A stretch of 13,958 bases of DNA from Alphaproteobacteria bacterium. Lineage in GTDB: Bacteria > Pseudomonadota > Alphaproteobacteria > Puniceispirillales > Puniceispirillaceae. The notes under the pieces were generated by a model. That model ran no database searches, was not told where the DNA came from, and was given only the letters and a program-made list of their open reading frames with translations. Shown here in pieces: positions 6,411 to 13,958 of the stretch; positions within the stretch are counted from its first letter, which is position 1; each line of letters starts with the position of its first letter. The stretch spans positions 1-13,958 of the forward strand of contig WTJO01000144.1 in the NCBI GenBank assembly GCA_011524805.1. The letters run 5' to 3'. A program made the translations under genes and the position numbers.

Positions 6411-6475
6411 GCATGTGGTACATGTGCGCAATCTGAAAACATGTTTTGTGCTAATAGCAGTTGTTTAGACAAAAC
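6411..6475. promoter_or_regulatory. cluster of short palindromes in the melR / transport operon divergent promoter region
   Basis: The 214-base gap between melR and the binding-protein gene should hold both promoters. It contains CATGT-GGT-ACATG (6412-6424), the perfect 12-base palindrome AAAACATGTTTT (6436-6447), and distant arms GTTTTGT (6443-6449) and ACAAAAC (6469-6475). The ATGT motif recurs three times within 40 bases. Such spaced repeats just upstream of an operon are plausible sites for the MelR-like activator. I could not assign -35/-10 boxes with confidence, which is common for activator-dependent promoters. AT-rich chance repeats are a real alternative. Confidence 0.35.
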
Positions 6476-6505
6476 TGACATTGACGATTTCATGGGAGGA
6501 TGGAC

Positions 6506-7753
6506 ATGAAAAAATTACTAACAGCCTGGGCGACCATGGCAGGCCTGTGCCTGTCTACAGCGTCCTTCGCAGGAACATTGGTGATCAACACTGATACTTC
6601 TGACCCTGCGCCAAAAAAAGCCTTCGAGATGATTATCAAAAAATTCGAAGCTGAAAATCCTGATGTTACTGTAGAATGGAACCTGTTTGACCATGAAGGG
6701 TATAAGCAGTCTATTAGAAACTTCCTGAACACCAACCCGCCTGATGTTGCTAACTGGTATGCTGGTAACCGCATGCGTCCATTTGTGAAAGCTGGCCTGT
6801 TTGAAGATGTATCTGACATCTGGGCACAGGGTGGCGGCTGGAATGATGGTGAACTGTCAACCAGCATGGCACATGCACAGAAATCAATGACTATTGGCGG
6901 CCGCCAGTGGGGTGTGCCATACACCTATTATCAGTGGGGTGTATATTACCGTAAGGATATTTTCGAAAAGCTGGGCATTGCCGTGCCAAAGACGTTTGAC
7001 GAATTTGTTGCCGCCTGTGCAAAGCTGAAGGAAAATGGTGTTACACCTATCACAATCGGTTCGAAGTACCTGTGGACTACTGCCGGTGTGTTTGACTATC
7101 TGGATCTGCGTGTGAACGGATATGAATTCCACATGGATCTGACCAATGGTAAAATTCCATATACAGACCCGCGTGTGAATGCCGTGTTTGATGCATGGGA
7201 CCGTCTGGTAAAGCCTGGCTACTTCATCGAAAACCACGCCGCCTATAGCTGGCAGGAAGCACTGACACCAATGGTGAAGGGCGAAGCTGCTATGTATGTC
7301 ATGGGTAACTTTGCGGTTGCACCTCTGCGTGAAGCAGGTCTGACAGATGACCAGCTTGGATTCTTCCAGTTCCCTGAGATCACACCTGGCCTGCCAATGG
7401 CTGAAGAAGCACCAACAGACACAGTGCATATTCCGTCAAAGGCAAAGAACAAGACTGACGCAAAGCGTTTCCTGATCTTCATGGCACGTGCTGATGTTCA
7501 GGAAGAAGTGAACAAGATTCTGGGTCAGCTGCCGATCAATAGCGGCTCTGCCGTAGCAGATGACAAGTTCCTGAAGGCAGGTAACGAGATGCTGAATAAT
7601 GCCTATGCAATGGCACAGTTCTATGACCGTGATGCACCTGCTGAAATGGCATCAGAGGGCATGAAAGGCTTCCAGGAATATATGGTGAAGCCTGAGCGCC
7701 GCCAGAAGATTCTTGAGCGTCTGGAAAAGACTCGCCAGCGCGTTTACAAGTAA
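6506..7753 (+). CDS. sugar ABC transporter substrate-binding protein (family 1, probable galactoside binder)
   Basis: This 415-residue periplasmic protein captures an oligosaccharide or glycoside for the two permeases downstream. It begins with a classical signal peptide, MKKLL followed by a hydrophobic core and cleavage after SFA at residue 22. The mature part shows the family 1 (MalE/MsmE-like) pattern: an N-terminal strand LVINTD, then PAPKKAFEMIIKKFEAENP, and later WQEALTPMVKGEAAMYVMGN, typical of this group. An ATG at 6500 is also in frame but overlaps the GGGAGG ribosome site (6494-6499), so the ATG at 6506 is preferred. Codon choice differs from its neighbours: Arg is mostly CGT, Leu almost all CTG, with AAG and TTC frequent. 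This is a sign of high expression. An intrinsic terminator follows. The galactoside ligand is inferred from the melR and melA neighbours. Confidence 0.92.
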   Translation: MKKLLTAWATMAGLCLSTASFAGTLVINTDTSDPAPKKAFEMIIKKFEAENPDVTVEWNLFDHEGYKQSIRNFLNTNPPDVANWYAGNRMRPFVKAGLFEDVSDIWAQGGGWNDGELSTSMAHAQKSMTIGGRQWGVPYTYYQWGVYYRKDIFEKLGIAVPKTFDEFVAACAKLKENGVTPITIGSKYLWTTAGVFDYLDLRVNGYEFHMDLTNGKIPYTDPRVNAVFDAWDRLVKPGYFIENHAAYSWQEALTPMVKGEAAMYVMGNFAVAPLREAGLTDDQLGFFQFPEITPGLPMAEEAPTDTVHIPSKAKNKTDAKRFLIFMARADVQEEVNKILGQLPINSGSAVADDKFLKAGNEMLNNAYAMAQFYDRDAPAEMASEGMKGFQEYMVKPERRQKILERLEKTRQRVYK

Positions 7754-7764
7754 CTCTATTAGCA

Positions 7765-7804
7765 TCCCGGAGCGTAGAATATGCGCTCCGGGGTTTTTTA
7801 TTTA
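7765..7804 (+). terminator. intrinsic terminator after the binding-protein gene
   Basis: CCCGGAGCG (7766-7774) pairs perfectly with CGCTCCGGG (7784-7792) around a nine-base loop and is followed by GTTTTTTATTTA. It starts 12 bases after the binding-protein stop and lies before the first permease gene. It probably acts as a partial terminator that keeps the binding protein in excess over the membrane subunits, a common arrangement in sugar ABC operons. No separate promoter for the permeases is evident in the short gap behind it. Confidence 0.88.
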
Positions 7805-7839
7805 GAACATAATTAGCATCATCTGGTAGCAGGTTGCAC

Positions 7840-8769
7840 ATGAACCGCCCGATCTCAGAATTTTCTGCGCATAGCTACCGGTCTAGCTGGTGGAAGCGGC
7901 ATCAGGCCAGAATAACGCCATGGCTGTTTCTGGCGCCCGGTGGCATGTTATTTGCCATTTATGTGATCGCACCTATTTTCCAGTCAATTTCGATTTCATT
8001 TTATGAATGGGACGGCCTATCTCCGGCAAGCTATGTCGGGGTTGCCAATTATGTCGAATTGATGGATGACGAACAATTCTATGTATCTTTATGGAATAAT
8101 GTGCGCTGGCTAATCTGCTTTATGCTTGCCGTACCTATTGGGCTGGGACTTGCGCTTTTTCTGAACCAGACTGTATTTGGCATCAGATTGATCAAATCAT
8201 TATTCTTCTTTCCCTTCGTGATATCACAGGCCGTTATCGGTCTAATTTTCACATGGTTTTATGAGCCAAATTACGGTGTGATAGCACCGTTACTATCCCT
8301 TATGGGCTGGGATGGATGGGCAATATTGGCAGATGAAGATTATGCCACCTACGGAATCATCTTTGCTGGGCTTTATCCGCAAATTGCCTATTGCATGATT
8401 CTATATCTCACAGGGCTGAACAATATCAGCGCAGACCAGATAGAAGCTGGCCGGCTGGATGGCGCGAAAGGCTGGGCACTATTCTGGAACATTATCCTGC
8501 CGCAATTGCGCCCCGCAACCTTTATTGCGATTGTGGTTACCGTAATTGGCGCCCTGCGCAGTTTTGACATGATTGCCATTATGACACAAGGCGGACCATG
8601 GGGCTCGTCTAACGTGCTGGCCTATTTCATGTTTGAACAGGCGCTAAGCGAATATGGCTACCGGATGGGATATGGCTCTGCGATAGCGACCATCCTGTTT
8701 TTGATCATGCTGGTCTATATTCTGTATTTTATTTTCCGCATGTATCGTGACGAGCAAAGGGGGCTGTAA
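7840..8769 (+). CDS. sugar ABC transporter permease, MalF type
   Basis: This 309-residue inner-membrane protein has about six helices after a basic N-terminal tail; the first helix is near residues 28-48. The cytoplasmic EAA loop that docks on the ATPase is present as EAGRLDGA at residues 202-209. MTQGGPWGSSNVLAYFMFEQ near the periplasmic end is typical of MalF-type permeases. A TTG at 7834 is in frame, but ATG 7840 is better placed behind the AGCAGG site, so it was chosen. The gene sits behind the intrinsic terminator and just ahead of the second permease, three bases apart. Together they form the channel for the galactoside transporter. Confidence 0.92.
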   Translation: MNRPISEFSAHSYRSSWWKRHQARITPWLFLAPGGMLFAIYVIAPIFQSISISFYEWDGLSPASYVGVANYVELMDDEQFYVSLWNNVRWLICFMLAVPIGLGLALFLNQTVFGIRLIKSLFFFPFVISQAVIGLIFTWFYEPNYGVIAPLLSLMGWDGWAILADEDYATYGIIFAGLYPQIAYCMILYLTGLNNISADQIEAGRLDGAKGWALFWNIILPQLRPATFIAIVVTVIGALRSFDMIAIMTQGGPWGSSNVLAYFMFEQALSEYGYRMGYGSAIATILFLIMLVYILYFIFRMYRDEQRGL

Positions 8770-8772
8770 GAT

Positions 8773-9624
8773 ATGTTTCCAACCCCGATTGAACGCACCT
8801 CCATTGTGACCCGTTCTGCCTATCGCATAATTCTGCCGGCATCGCTGATATTATGGCTTATTCCCCTGCTTGGGGTGATGCTGACCGCATTGCGCGGGCC
8901 GGGGGATATTACTGCCGGCAATTTATGGGGTCTGCCATCGCAATGGATGTTTTTAACCAATATGCATGATGTGTTTACAAACACGCCGATGTTTGACTTC
9001 ATCATCAACAGCTTCAAGATAACCGTGCCTACGATGATTGGCGCTGTTGCGCTTAGCTGTATGACCGGCTTTGCACTTGCTGCCTACCAGTTCAAAGGCA
9101 ATTTGCTGTTATTTTTCATCTTTGTTGCTGGTAATTTCATTCCGTTTCAGATTCTGATGATCCCCGTGCGTGATCTGACCTTCCAGCTAGGTCTATATGA
9201 TACTGTGACTGGCCTTGTGATGTTTCATGTGGCCTTCCAGACAGGCTTCTGTACCTTGTTCATGCGTAATTTTATCCGCGCCCTACCACATGAATTATTT
9301 GAAGCTGCCAGAATTGACGGTGCGTCCGAATTTACGATTTTCTGGAAGATAGTTCTGCCACTTACAAGACCTGCTATCGCCGCATTATGTGTGCTGATTT
9401 TTACCTTTATCTGGAATGATTATTTCTGGGCAACTGTACTAATCCAGGGTCAGCACGCCATGCCGGTTACCGCAGGATTGAAATCGCTCAACGGGCAATG
9501 GATTGCGGCCTATCATCTGATTTCGGCAGGCTCAATCGTAGCTGCCATTCCGCCTGTGTTGATGTTCTTTATCATGCAGCGGCATTTCATCGCCGGCCTC
9601 ACCCTCGGCGCCAATAAAGGATAG
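8773..9624 (+). CDS. sugar ABC transporter permease, MalG type
   Basis: This 283-residue inner-membrane permease is the partner of the MalF-type protein. It has about six helices, beginning near residue 15, and an EAA loop EAARIDGA at 177-184 followed by ILWN-like features of the group (FIWNDYFWATVLI). The C-terminus ends in the MalG-type signature FIAGLTLGANKG. The ribosome site AAGGGGG lies within the end of the preceding gene, and the three-base spacing implies coupled translation. The ATPase for this channel is most likely the MalK/UgpC-type protein encoded on the opposite strand at the right end of the window. Confidence 0.93.
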   Translation: MFPTPIERTSIVTRSAYRIILPASLILWLIPLLGVMLTALRGPGDITAGNLWGLPSQWMFLTNMHDVFTNTPMFDFIINSFKITVPTMIGAVALSCMTGFALAAYQFKGNLLLFFIFVAGNFIPFQILMIPVRDLTFQLGLYDTVTGLVMFHVAFQTGFCTLFMRNFIRALPHELFEAARIDGASEFTIFWKIVLPLTRPAIAALCVLIFTFIWNDYFWATVLIQGQHAMPVTAGLKSLNGQWIAAYHLISAGSIVAAIPPVLMFFIMQRHFIAGLTLGANKG

Positions 9625-9652
9625 CAAAGACGGTAAGTTAAAAGGGAACGTA

Positions 9653-10981
9653 ATGACAAAGATTGCTATGATTGGCGCGGGTTCTACCGTGTTCATGAAA
9701 AATATTCTAACTGATATTCTGCTCGAAAAGCCATTTGCAGAGTGTGAGTTCGTGCTTCAGGATATTGACCCAAAACGTCTTGCAACATCAAAACTGGTAG
9801 CCCAGAGCGTATCAGAAGTATTGCCGGTCTCGCCGACCATCTCCGCAACCCAAGACAGGCGTGAAGCGCTTAAGGGCGCCGATTTTGTGATCGTGATGAT
9901 ACAGGTAGGCGGCTATAAACCCTCAACAGTGATTGATTTTGAAATCCCTGCAAAATACGGCCTGAAACAGACCATAGCCGACACGCTCGGAATTGGCGGT
10001 ATAATGCGCGGTCTGCGCACCGCACCGGTACTGGCAGATATTGGCAGAGATATGCAGGAGCTATGTCCGGATGCATGGATGCTGCAATATGTTAATCCGA
10101 TGGCGATTAACTGTCTGGCACTTTCACATCTATTGCCAGATTTGAAATATGTCGGCCTGTGCCATTCTGTTCAGGGTACCGCCGCAGATCTTGCACGCGA
10201 TCTAGGTGAAGAGCTGGCAGATATTGATTATGACTGTGCAGGCATTAACCATGTTGCCTTCTATACACGCTTTGAAAAACGTCATGCAGATGGCAGCCTG
10301 GAAGATCTATATCCACGACTGCATAAGCTGGTCGAGCCACGCGCCTATGGCCCTAACTGGGATGGCTGCACCAATCATGTCCGCTATGAGGTGCTGAAAC
10401 GGCTAGGCTATTTTGTGACAGAATCATCTGAGCATTTTGCCGAATATACGCCGTGGTTCATTAAAAATAGTCAGCCGGAATTGCTTGCAGAATTTGATAT
10501 TCCGATCAATGAATATATCAGGAGATGCGAAAAACAGATGGCCGAATGGGATGAACAGGAAGCAGAGCTTCTGTCAGATACCAAACCGGTATGCGAGAAA
10601 TCTGTTGAATATGCAGCGCGGATTATCTCGTCTATTGTAACAGACACGCCAGATGTGATTTACGGCAATGTGCTGAACAGGAATCTGATCGCCAATCTGC
10701 CCGAAAATGCCTGTGTTGAGGTGCCATGCGATGTCAGTAAATCAGGCATTGTGCCGCGCAGGGTTGACGCTCTGCCAGCCCATCTGGCTGGACTGATCCA
10801 GACCAATATTACCGTCCAGCAGCTTACTGTTGATGCCATTGTGTCGCATAAAAAAGAAGCTGTCTATCATGCCGCCATGCTTGATCCGCATACATCAGCT
10901 GAGCTGAATCTTGATCAGATTTGGCGAATGGTAGATGAATTGCTTGACGCGCATAAGGGCTGGATACCTGCCCTGTCATAA
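9653..10981 (+). CDS. melA: alpha-galactosidase, glycoside hydrolase family 4
   Basis: This 442-residue cytoplasmic enzyme hydrolyses terminal alpha-galactosides by the GH4 redox mechanism, which needs NAD+ and a divalent metal, usually Mn2+. The N-terminal Rossmann motif is IGAGST (7-12). The metal and catalytic region shows QYVNPMAIN (145-153), CHSVQGT (170-176; Cys170 and His171) and GINHVAFY (197-204; His200). Further blocks, YFVTESSEHFAEYTPWFIK, IYGNV and YHAAMLDPHT, match E. coli MelA almost word for word, and the length is also close. There is no signal peptide, so the substrate must be imported. An AAAGGGA site precedes the ATG. It is the last gene of the operon and stops two bases from the convergent GH42 gene. 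Confidence 0.96.
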   Translation: MTKIAMIGAGSTVFMKNILTDILLEKPFAECEFVLQDIDPKRLATSKLVAQSVSEVLPVSPTISATQDRREALKGADFVIVMIQVGGYKPSTVIDFEIPAKYGLKQTIADTLGIGGIMRGLRTAPVLADIGRDMQELCPDAWMLQYVNPMAINCLALSHLLPDLKYVGLCHSVQGTAADLARDLGEELADIDYDCAGINHVAFYTRFEKRHADGSLEDLYPRLHKLVEPRAYGPNWDGCTNHVRYEVLKRLGYFVTESSEHFAEYTPWFIKNSQPELLAEFDIPINEYIRRCEKQMAEWDEQEAELLSDTKPVCEKSVEYAARIISSIVTDTPDVIYGNVLNRNLIANLPENACVEVPCDVSKSGIVPRRVDALPAHLAGLIQTNITVQQLTVDAIVSHKKEAVYHAAMLDPHTSAELNLDQIWRMVDELLDAHKGWIPALS

Positions 10982-10983
10982 TG

Positions 10984-12954
10984 CTAGTTATCTGATGACA
11001 AGATACTCACCCCTGCCGGTGGCAGGATGCGTTCGCCCAGTAGCAGACGGCCTGAAAATGTGTCCGGAATTGTAACAGGCCGGGGGCCGTAATTGGTGAA
11101 TATCAGCATATCGCCAGATTGCCTGACACGAAGATATTCTGGCATTTCATGGACATCTAGGCCTGCATCGCGCATCTGTTCTGCACAGATTAATGTCATC
11201 AGCCCTGTTTCTACCCATCCGGTAAGATAGCTTGTCCTGTCATTATGTATCAGCAACGGCAGACCTGACTCTGTCTCGCCTTCTGCTGAAGCGCCCGTCA
11301 TTAGCTGCCCACGCTCATGCCAGATATGCAGCCTGCCTGCATGGTTACGCCATTTACAGCTAACAGGCTGATTAGCTGGCAATGCATCTATCTGTTCAAT
11401 CACAAATCCTGCCAGCGATTGCAAATTGCCAGGCGGCAGGTTTGCAGGAATTTGGAAATTGGCTGTTTTTGCGCCTGTGCGCGGCCCCATAAATATCTTG
11501 GCGGTGCTTTGATGCAATGCGTCAGCCAGCTTGTCAGATACTGTCATCACCGCAGGCACGATAATCAGGCTATAGCCAGATAAATCCGCAGCAGAACCGA
11601 CAATATCAACAGAACCCCCATTCTGACGTATCGCCCTGTAGACATCCAGCACCAGACGCAGATGGCTGAAATCAGCGCTTTGCCCGTCAAGTGCAGCCAT
11701 CCAGCTTGCCTCGTATTCATATATCAGAGCAATTTTTGCGCTTGATGGTGCATCCCAGCTAAGCTGGCCGGCCTCGTCAATAAATTGCTTTGCTTCTTTC
11801 ATGGCAGGTGCATCACGCCCATCTGGCAGGCACAGACCTGCATGCATCTGTTCCTGCGCAAACGGCACCTGCCGCCATCGGAAATAGCTTATCAGTTCGG
11901 CGCCATGTGCCGCCGCCTCAAAGCTCCACATCCGCACAGCCCCGTCAGCAGGCACAGCATTTGTGCGCGCCCAGTTCACAGGGCCGGGCTGTTGTTCCAT
12001 CACCCAAAGCCGCCCCATGCCCCGATACAGATCATGATGAAAGGCCTGAAAATCAGGATCGCCAACTCTAAGGCAATCTGTCAGCATATCTGTATCAGGC
12101 GCACCGACAGATGCCATATTCTGCAACATCCCAATCGGGTAGCTGTCCCATGAGGCAATATCCAGCGCGGCCGCAACAGGACGATGATCAAACTGATCGA
12201 ACATGCCCATATAATTATGTGCGATTGGTCTGCCGGGGCTTAACTGGCGCAAAATATCAACCTGCTCGGCATTGAACTGTCTGACCATTTCTGTCGAGAA
12301 GCGGTAAAAATCCAGCGTATGAGAAGGGTTAGCTTCGGTGACAGTCAGATGTGGTAGCTCAATCTCATCAAAGCTGGCATAGCGCATCGACCAGAAGGCA
12401 GTCCCCCACGCATCATTCAGCCTGTCAATTGTCTGATATGTGTCTGCCAGCCACAGCCTGAAGCCGTCACGTGCCGCCGGACACCAGCTTATCGCCGTGT
12501 CATGACAGCCATATTCATTATCTGTCTGCCACGCGGTAACAGCCGGATGCTGGCCATAGCGCTCAGCTATCAGGCGGGTTATGCGTCTGCTTTCACCGCG
12601 ATAGCCCTTATGGGCAAAGCTGTAATGACGGCGCGAGCCAAAGCCGCGCGGCCGGCCATCTGCATCATATGCCAGCATATCCGGCATTTCGTCCACCAGC
12701 CATTTAGGCGGGGTGGCGGTCGGGGTGCACATGGTAATTGACAATCCCGCCTGCGCCAGAATTTCGACCGCCCTGTCTAGCCAGCCCCAGCTAAATTCAC
12801 CGCGCCGCGCCTCTATTTTTGACCAGCTAAATTCGGCCAGCCTGACCTGTGAGATACCTGCCTGTACCATGCGTTCTGCATCACTTTGCCATTGGTCCTC
12901 AGGCCAATGTTCAGGATAATAGCAGACGCCGATGTTAGGAGTGTAATTCACCAT
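10984..12954 (-). CDS. beta-galactosidase, glycoside hydrolase family 42
   Basis: This 656-residue enzyme should remove terminal beta-linked galactose (some GH42 members also act on alpha-L-arabinopyranosides). The N-terminal GVCYYPEHWPEDQW and VRLAEFSWSKIE are GH42 hallmarks. The acid/base Glu147 follows Asn146 in TDNEYG, and the nucleophile is Glu320 in VMEQQPGPVNW. The barrel spans about 1-390, then a trimerisation domain and a small C-terminal beta domain. The four-Cys zinc cluster of some GH42 enzymes is not complete; only Cys150 and Cys158 lie in that region. No signal peptide is present, so it is cytoplasmic. It follows the transporter ATPase by 18 bases on the same strand and is probably co-transcribed with it. 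Convergence with melA suggests the same galactoside is dismantled by both enzymes. Confidence 0.95.
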   Translation of the reverse strand: MVNYTPNIGVCYYPEHWPEDQWQSDAERMVQAGISQVRLAEFSWSKIEARRGEFSWGWLDRAVEILAQAGLSITMCTPTATPPKWLVDEMPDMLAYDADGRPRGFGSRRHYSFAHKGYRGESRRITRLIAERYGQHPAVTAWQTDNEYGCHDTAISWCPAARDGFRLWLADTYQTIDRLNDAWGTAFWSMRYASFDEIELPHLTVTEANPSHTLDFYRFSTEMVRQFNAEQVDILRQLSPGRPIAHNYMGMFDQFDHRPVAAALDIASWDSYPIGMLQNMASVGAPDTDMLTDCLRVGDPDFQAFHHDLYRGMGRLWVMEQQPGPVNWARTNAVPADGAVRMWSFEAAAHGAELISYFRWRQVPFAQEQMHAGLCLPDGRDAPAMKEAKQFIDEAGQLSWDAPSSAKIALIYEYEASWMAALDGQSADFSHLRLVLDVYRAIRQNGGSVDIVGSAADLSGYSLIIVPAVMTVSDKLADALHQSTAKIFMGPRTGAKTANFQIPANLPPGNLQSLAGFVIEQIDALPANQPVSCKWRNHAGRLHIWHERGQLMTGASAEGETESGLPLLIHNDRTSYLTGWVETGLMTLICAEQMRDAGLDVHEMPEYLRVRQSGDMLIFTNYGPRPVTIPDTFSGRLLLGERILPPAGVSILSSDN

Positions 12955-12972
12955 GAAACAGTCAGAAGATAG

Positions 12973-13958
12973 CTATGCAAAATGTGTCGTGCCATCTGAA
13001 TCAAAGCAATATAGCTTATCTGGCATGGCACGCAGATATAGATGATCTGCCAGCTTATCTGCATCTTCTTCAGTCAGCTTTACAGTTATCGTCTCATCCT
13101 CATTTATGCGCAGATAGGCAAGGCAATATTCCCCCAGATGCTCGATATGGGTGACAGGACCCGAGAATTGCGCATCTGCCTTGCTGGCCGGCACCAGATG
13201 TTCTGGACGGATGCCAATTGCGCCTATCTTCGCTGTACCTTTTATATCGGCACGGACAGCCACGCCAGAACCCAGACAAAGCTGGTTATTCTGTACCACA
13301 ACAGGCAGGATGTTCATTTTCGGGCTGCCGATAAATTCGGCCACAAATCTGTTTGCCGGTGCGTTATACAGCTCAAGCGGCGTGCCAACCTGTTCAATTC
13401 TGCCACTATTCAGCACCACAATCCTGTCAGCCAGTGTCATGGCCTCTACCTGATCATGCGTGACATAAATCATGGTCGCAGACAGGCGCTTGTGAAGATT
13501 GGCGATCTCGATTCTGGTCTGCACCCGCAAGGCTGCATCCAGATTGGATAACGGCTCGTCAAACAGAAATACTCTGGGATCTCTGACAATCGCCCTGCCA
13601 ATAGCTACCCTCTGGCGTTGGCCGCCTGAGAGATGTTTTGGCAGCCTGTCCAGATAGTCGGTAATCTGCAAACTGTCGGCCGCCGCCCTGACCAGCCTGT
13701 CAATCTCGTCTTTGGGGGTGCGTGCCTGTTTTAGCCCAAAGGCCATATTCTCAAACACGCTCATATGCGGATATAGCGCATAGGATTGAAACACCATCGC
13801 TACCCCGCGCTCTGCCGGCACAACATCATTGACAATATCATTGCCAATTTTCAGCTCGCCGGCACTAATATCTTCCAGCCCAGCTATCATTCGCAATAAG
13901 GTGGATTTACCGCATCCGGACGGGCCTACAAAAACGATAAATTCGCCATCATTAATAT
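12973..13958 (-). CDS. sugar ABC transporter ATP-binding protein, MalK/UgpC type (5' end outside window)
   Basis: The reading frame is open to the window edge, so the true start and roughly the first 20-25 residues are missing. Visible domains are Walker A GPSGCGKST (about 13905-13931), the Q-loop in MVFQSYALYPH, the signature HLSGGQRQR, Walker B VFLFDEP and the switch His in YVTHDQVEAMT. They are followed by the MalK linker IGSPKMN and a TOBE regulatory domain with GIRPEHL. This cytoplasmic ATPase fits MalF/MalG-type permeases, and the pair at 7840-9624 lacks an ATPase of its own, so it is the likely partner. It also leads into the GH42 gene 18 bases further on. MalK/UgpC-type ATPases can serve several transporters, so the pairing is inferred. 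Its promoter is outside the window. Confidence 0.93.
   Translation of the reverse strand, partial: INDGEFIVFVGPSGCGKSTLLRMIAGLEDISAGELKIGNDIVNDVVPAERGVAMVFQSYALYPHMSVFENMAFGLKQARTPKDEIDRLVRAAADSLQITDYLDRLPKHLSGGQRQRVAIGRAIVRDPRVFLFDEPLSNLDAALRVQTRIEIANLHKRLSATMIYVTHDQVEAMTLADRIVVLNSGRIEQVGTPLELYNAPANRFVAEFIGSPKMNILPVVVQNNQLCLGSGVAVRADIKGTAKIGAIGIRPEHLVPASKADAQFSGPVTHIEHLGEYCLAYLRINEDETITVKLTEEDADKLADHLYLRAMPDKLYCFDSDGTTHFA

Noticed and set aside
6884..7429. 181-codon open frame antisense to the sugar-binding protein
   Set aside because: Cys- and His-rich shadow of a strongly supported, codon-biased gene on the + strand.
13042..13551. 169-codon open frame antisense to the MalK-type ATPase
   Set aside because: The - strand frame carries all ABC ATPase motifs; this one shows no domain or start signal.

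Overview
The window looks like part of a free-living, probably marine alphaproteobacterial chromosome. The lineage call is an inference from moderate GC content, gene style and pathway mix (SAR116-like or Rhodobacterales-like); no rRNA or other marker gene is present to prove it. Gene density is high, and I see no insertion sequence, tRNA, CRISPR array or phage gene.

Region 1 (about 1-2985, + strand) is a metal-uptake operon led by a near-complete cobalamin (B12) riboswitch. Behind it lie a 64-residue single-membrane-helix protein, an ABC ATPase, an ABC-3 family permease and a TroA/ZnuA-type periplasmic metal-binding protein. Transporters of this family normally carry Zn, Mn or Fe. Control by a B12 riboswitch suggests that this one supplies cobalt for cobalamin synthesis. 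This is the most interesting system in the window.

Region 2 (2996-5283, - strand) is a two-gene operon, a zinc-dependent medium-chain alcohol dehydrogenase followed by an enolase-superfamily sugar-acid dehydratase-like protein. The second protein resembles D-galactonate dehydratase but has Gly where the first metal-ligand Asp is expected. A 15-bp palindrome lies upstream.

Region 3 (5449-13958) is a galactoside-utilisation locus. A MelR-like AraC-family regulator (- strand) is divergent from a + strand operon made of a sugar-binding protein, an intrinsic terminator, two MalF/MalG-type permeases and a GH4 alpha-galactosidase (melA). Converging on it from the right is a - strand pair, a MalK/UgpC-type ATPase (its 5' end lies beyond the window) and a GH42 beta-galactosidase. 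Neither glycosidase has a signal peptide. The likely flow is therefore uptake of an intact galactoside by the ABC transporter, then cytoplasmic removal of alpha- and beta-linked galactose. In a marine setting, digalactosylglycerol from algal galactolipids, floridoside and raffinose-type sugars are candidate substrates (inference). Galactose released inside the cell might be oxidised through galactonate by the region 2 enzymes, but that link is unproven.
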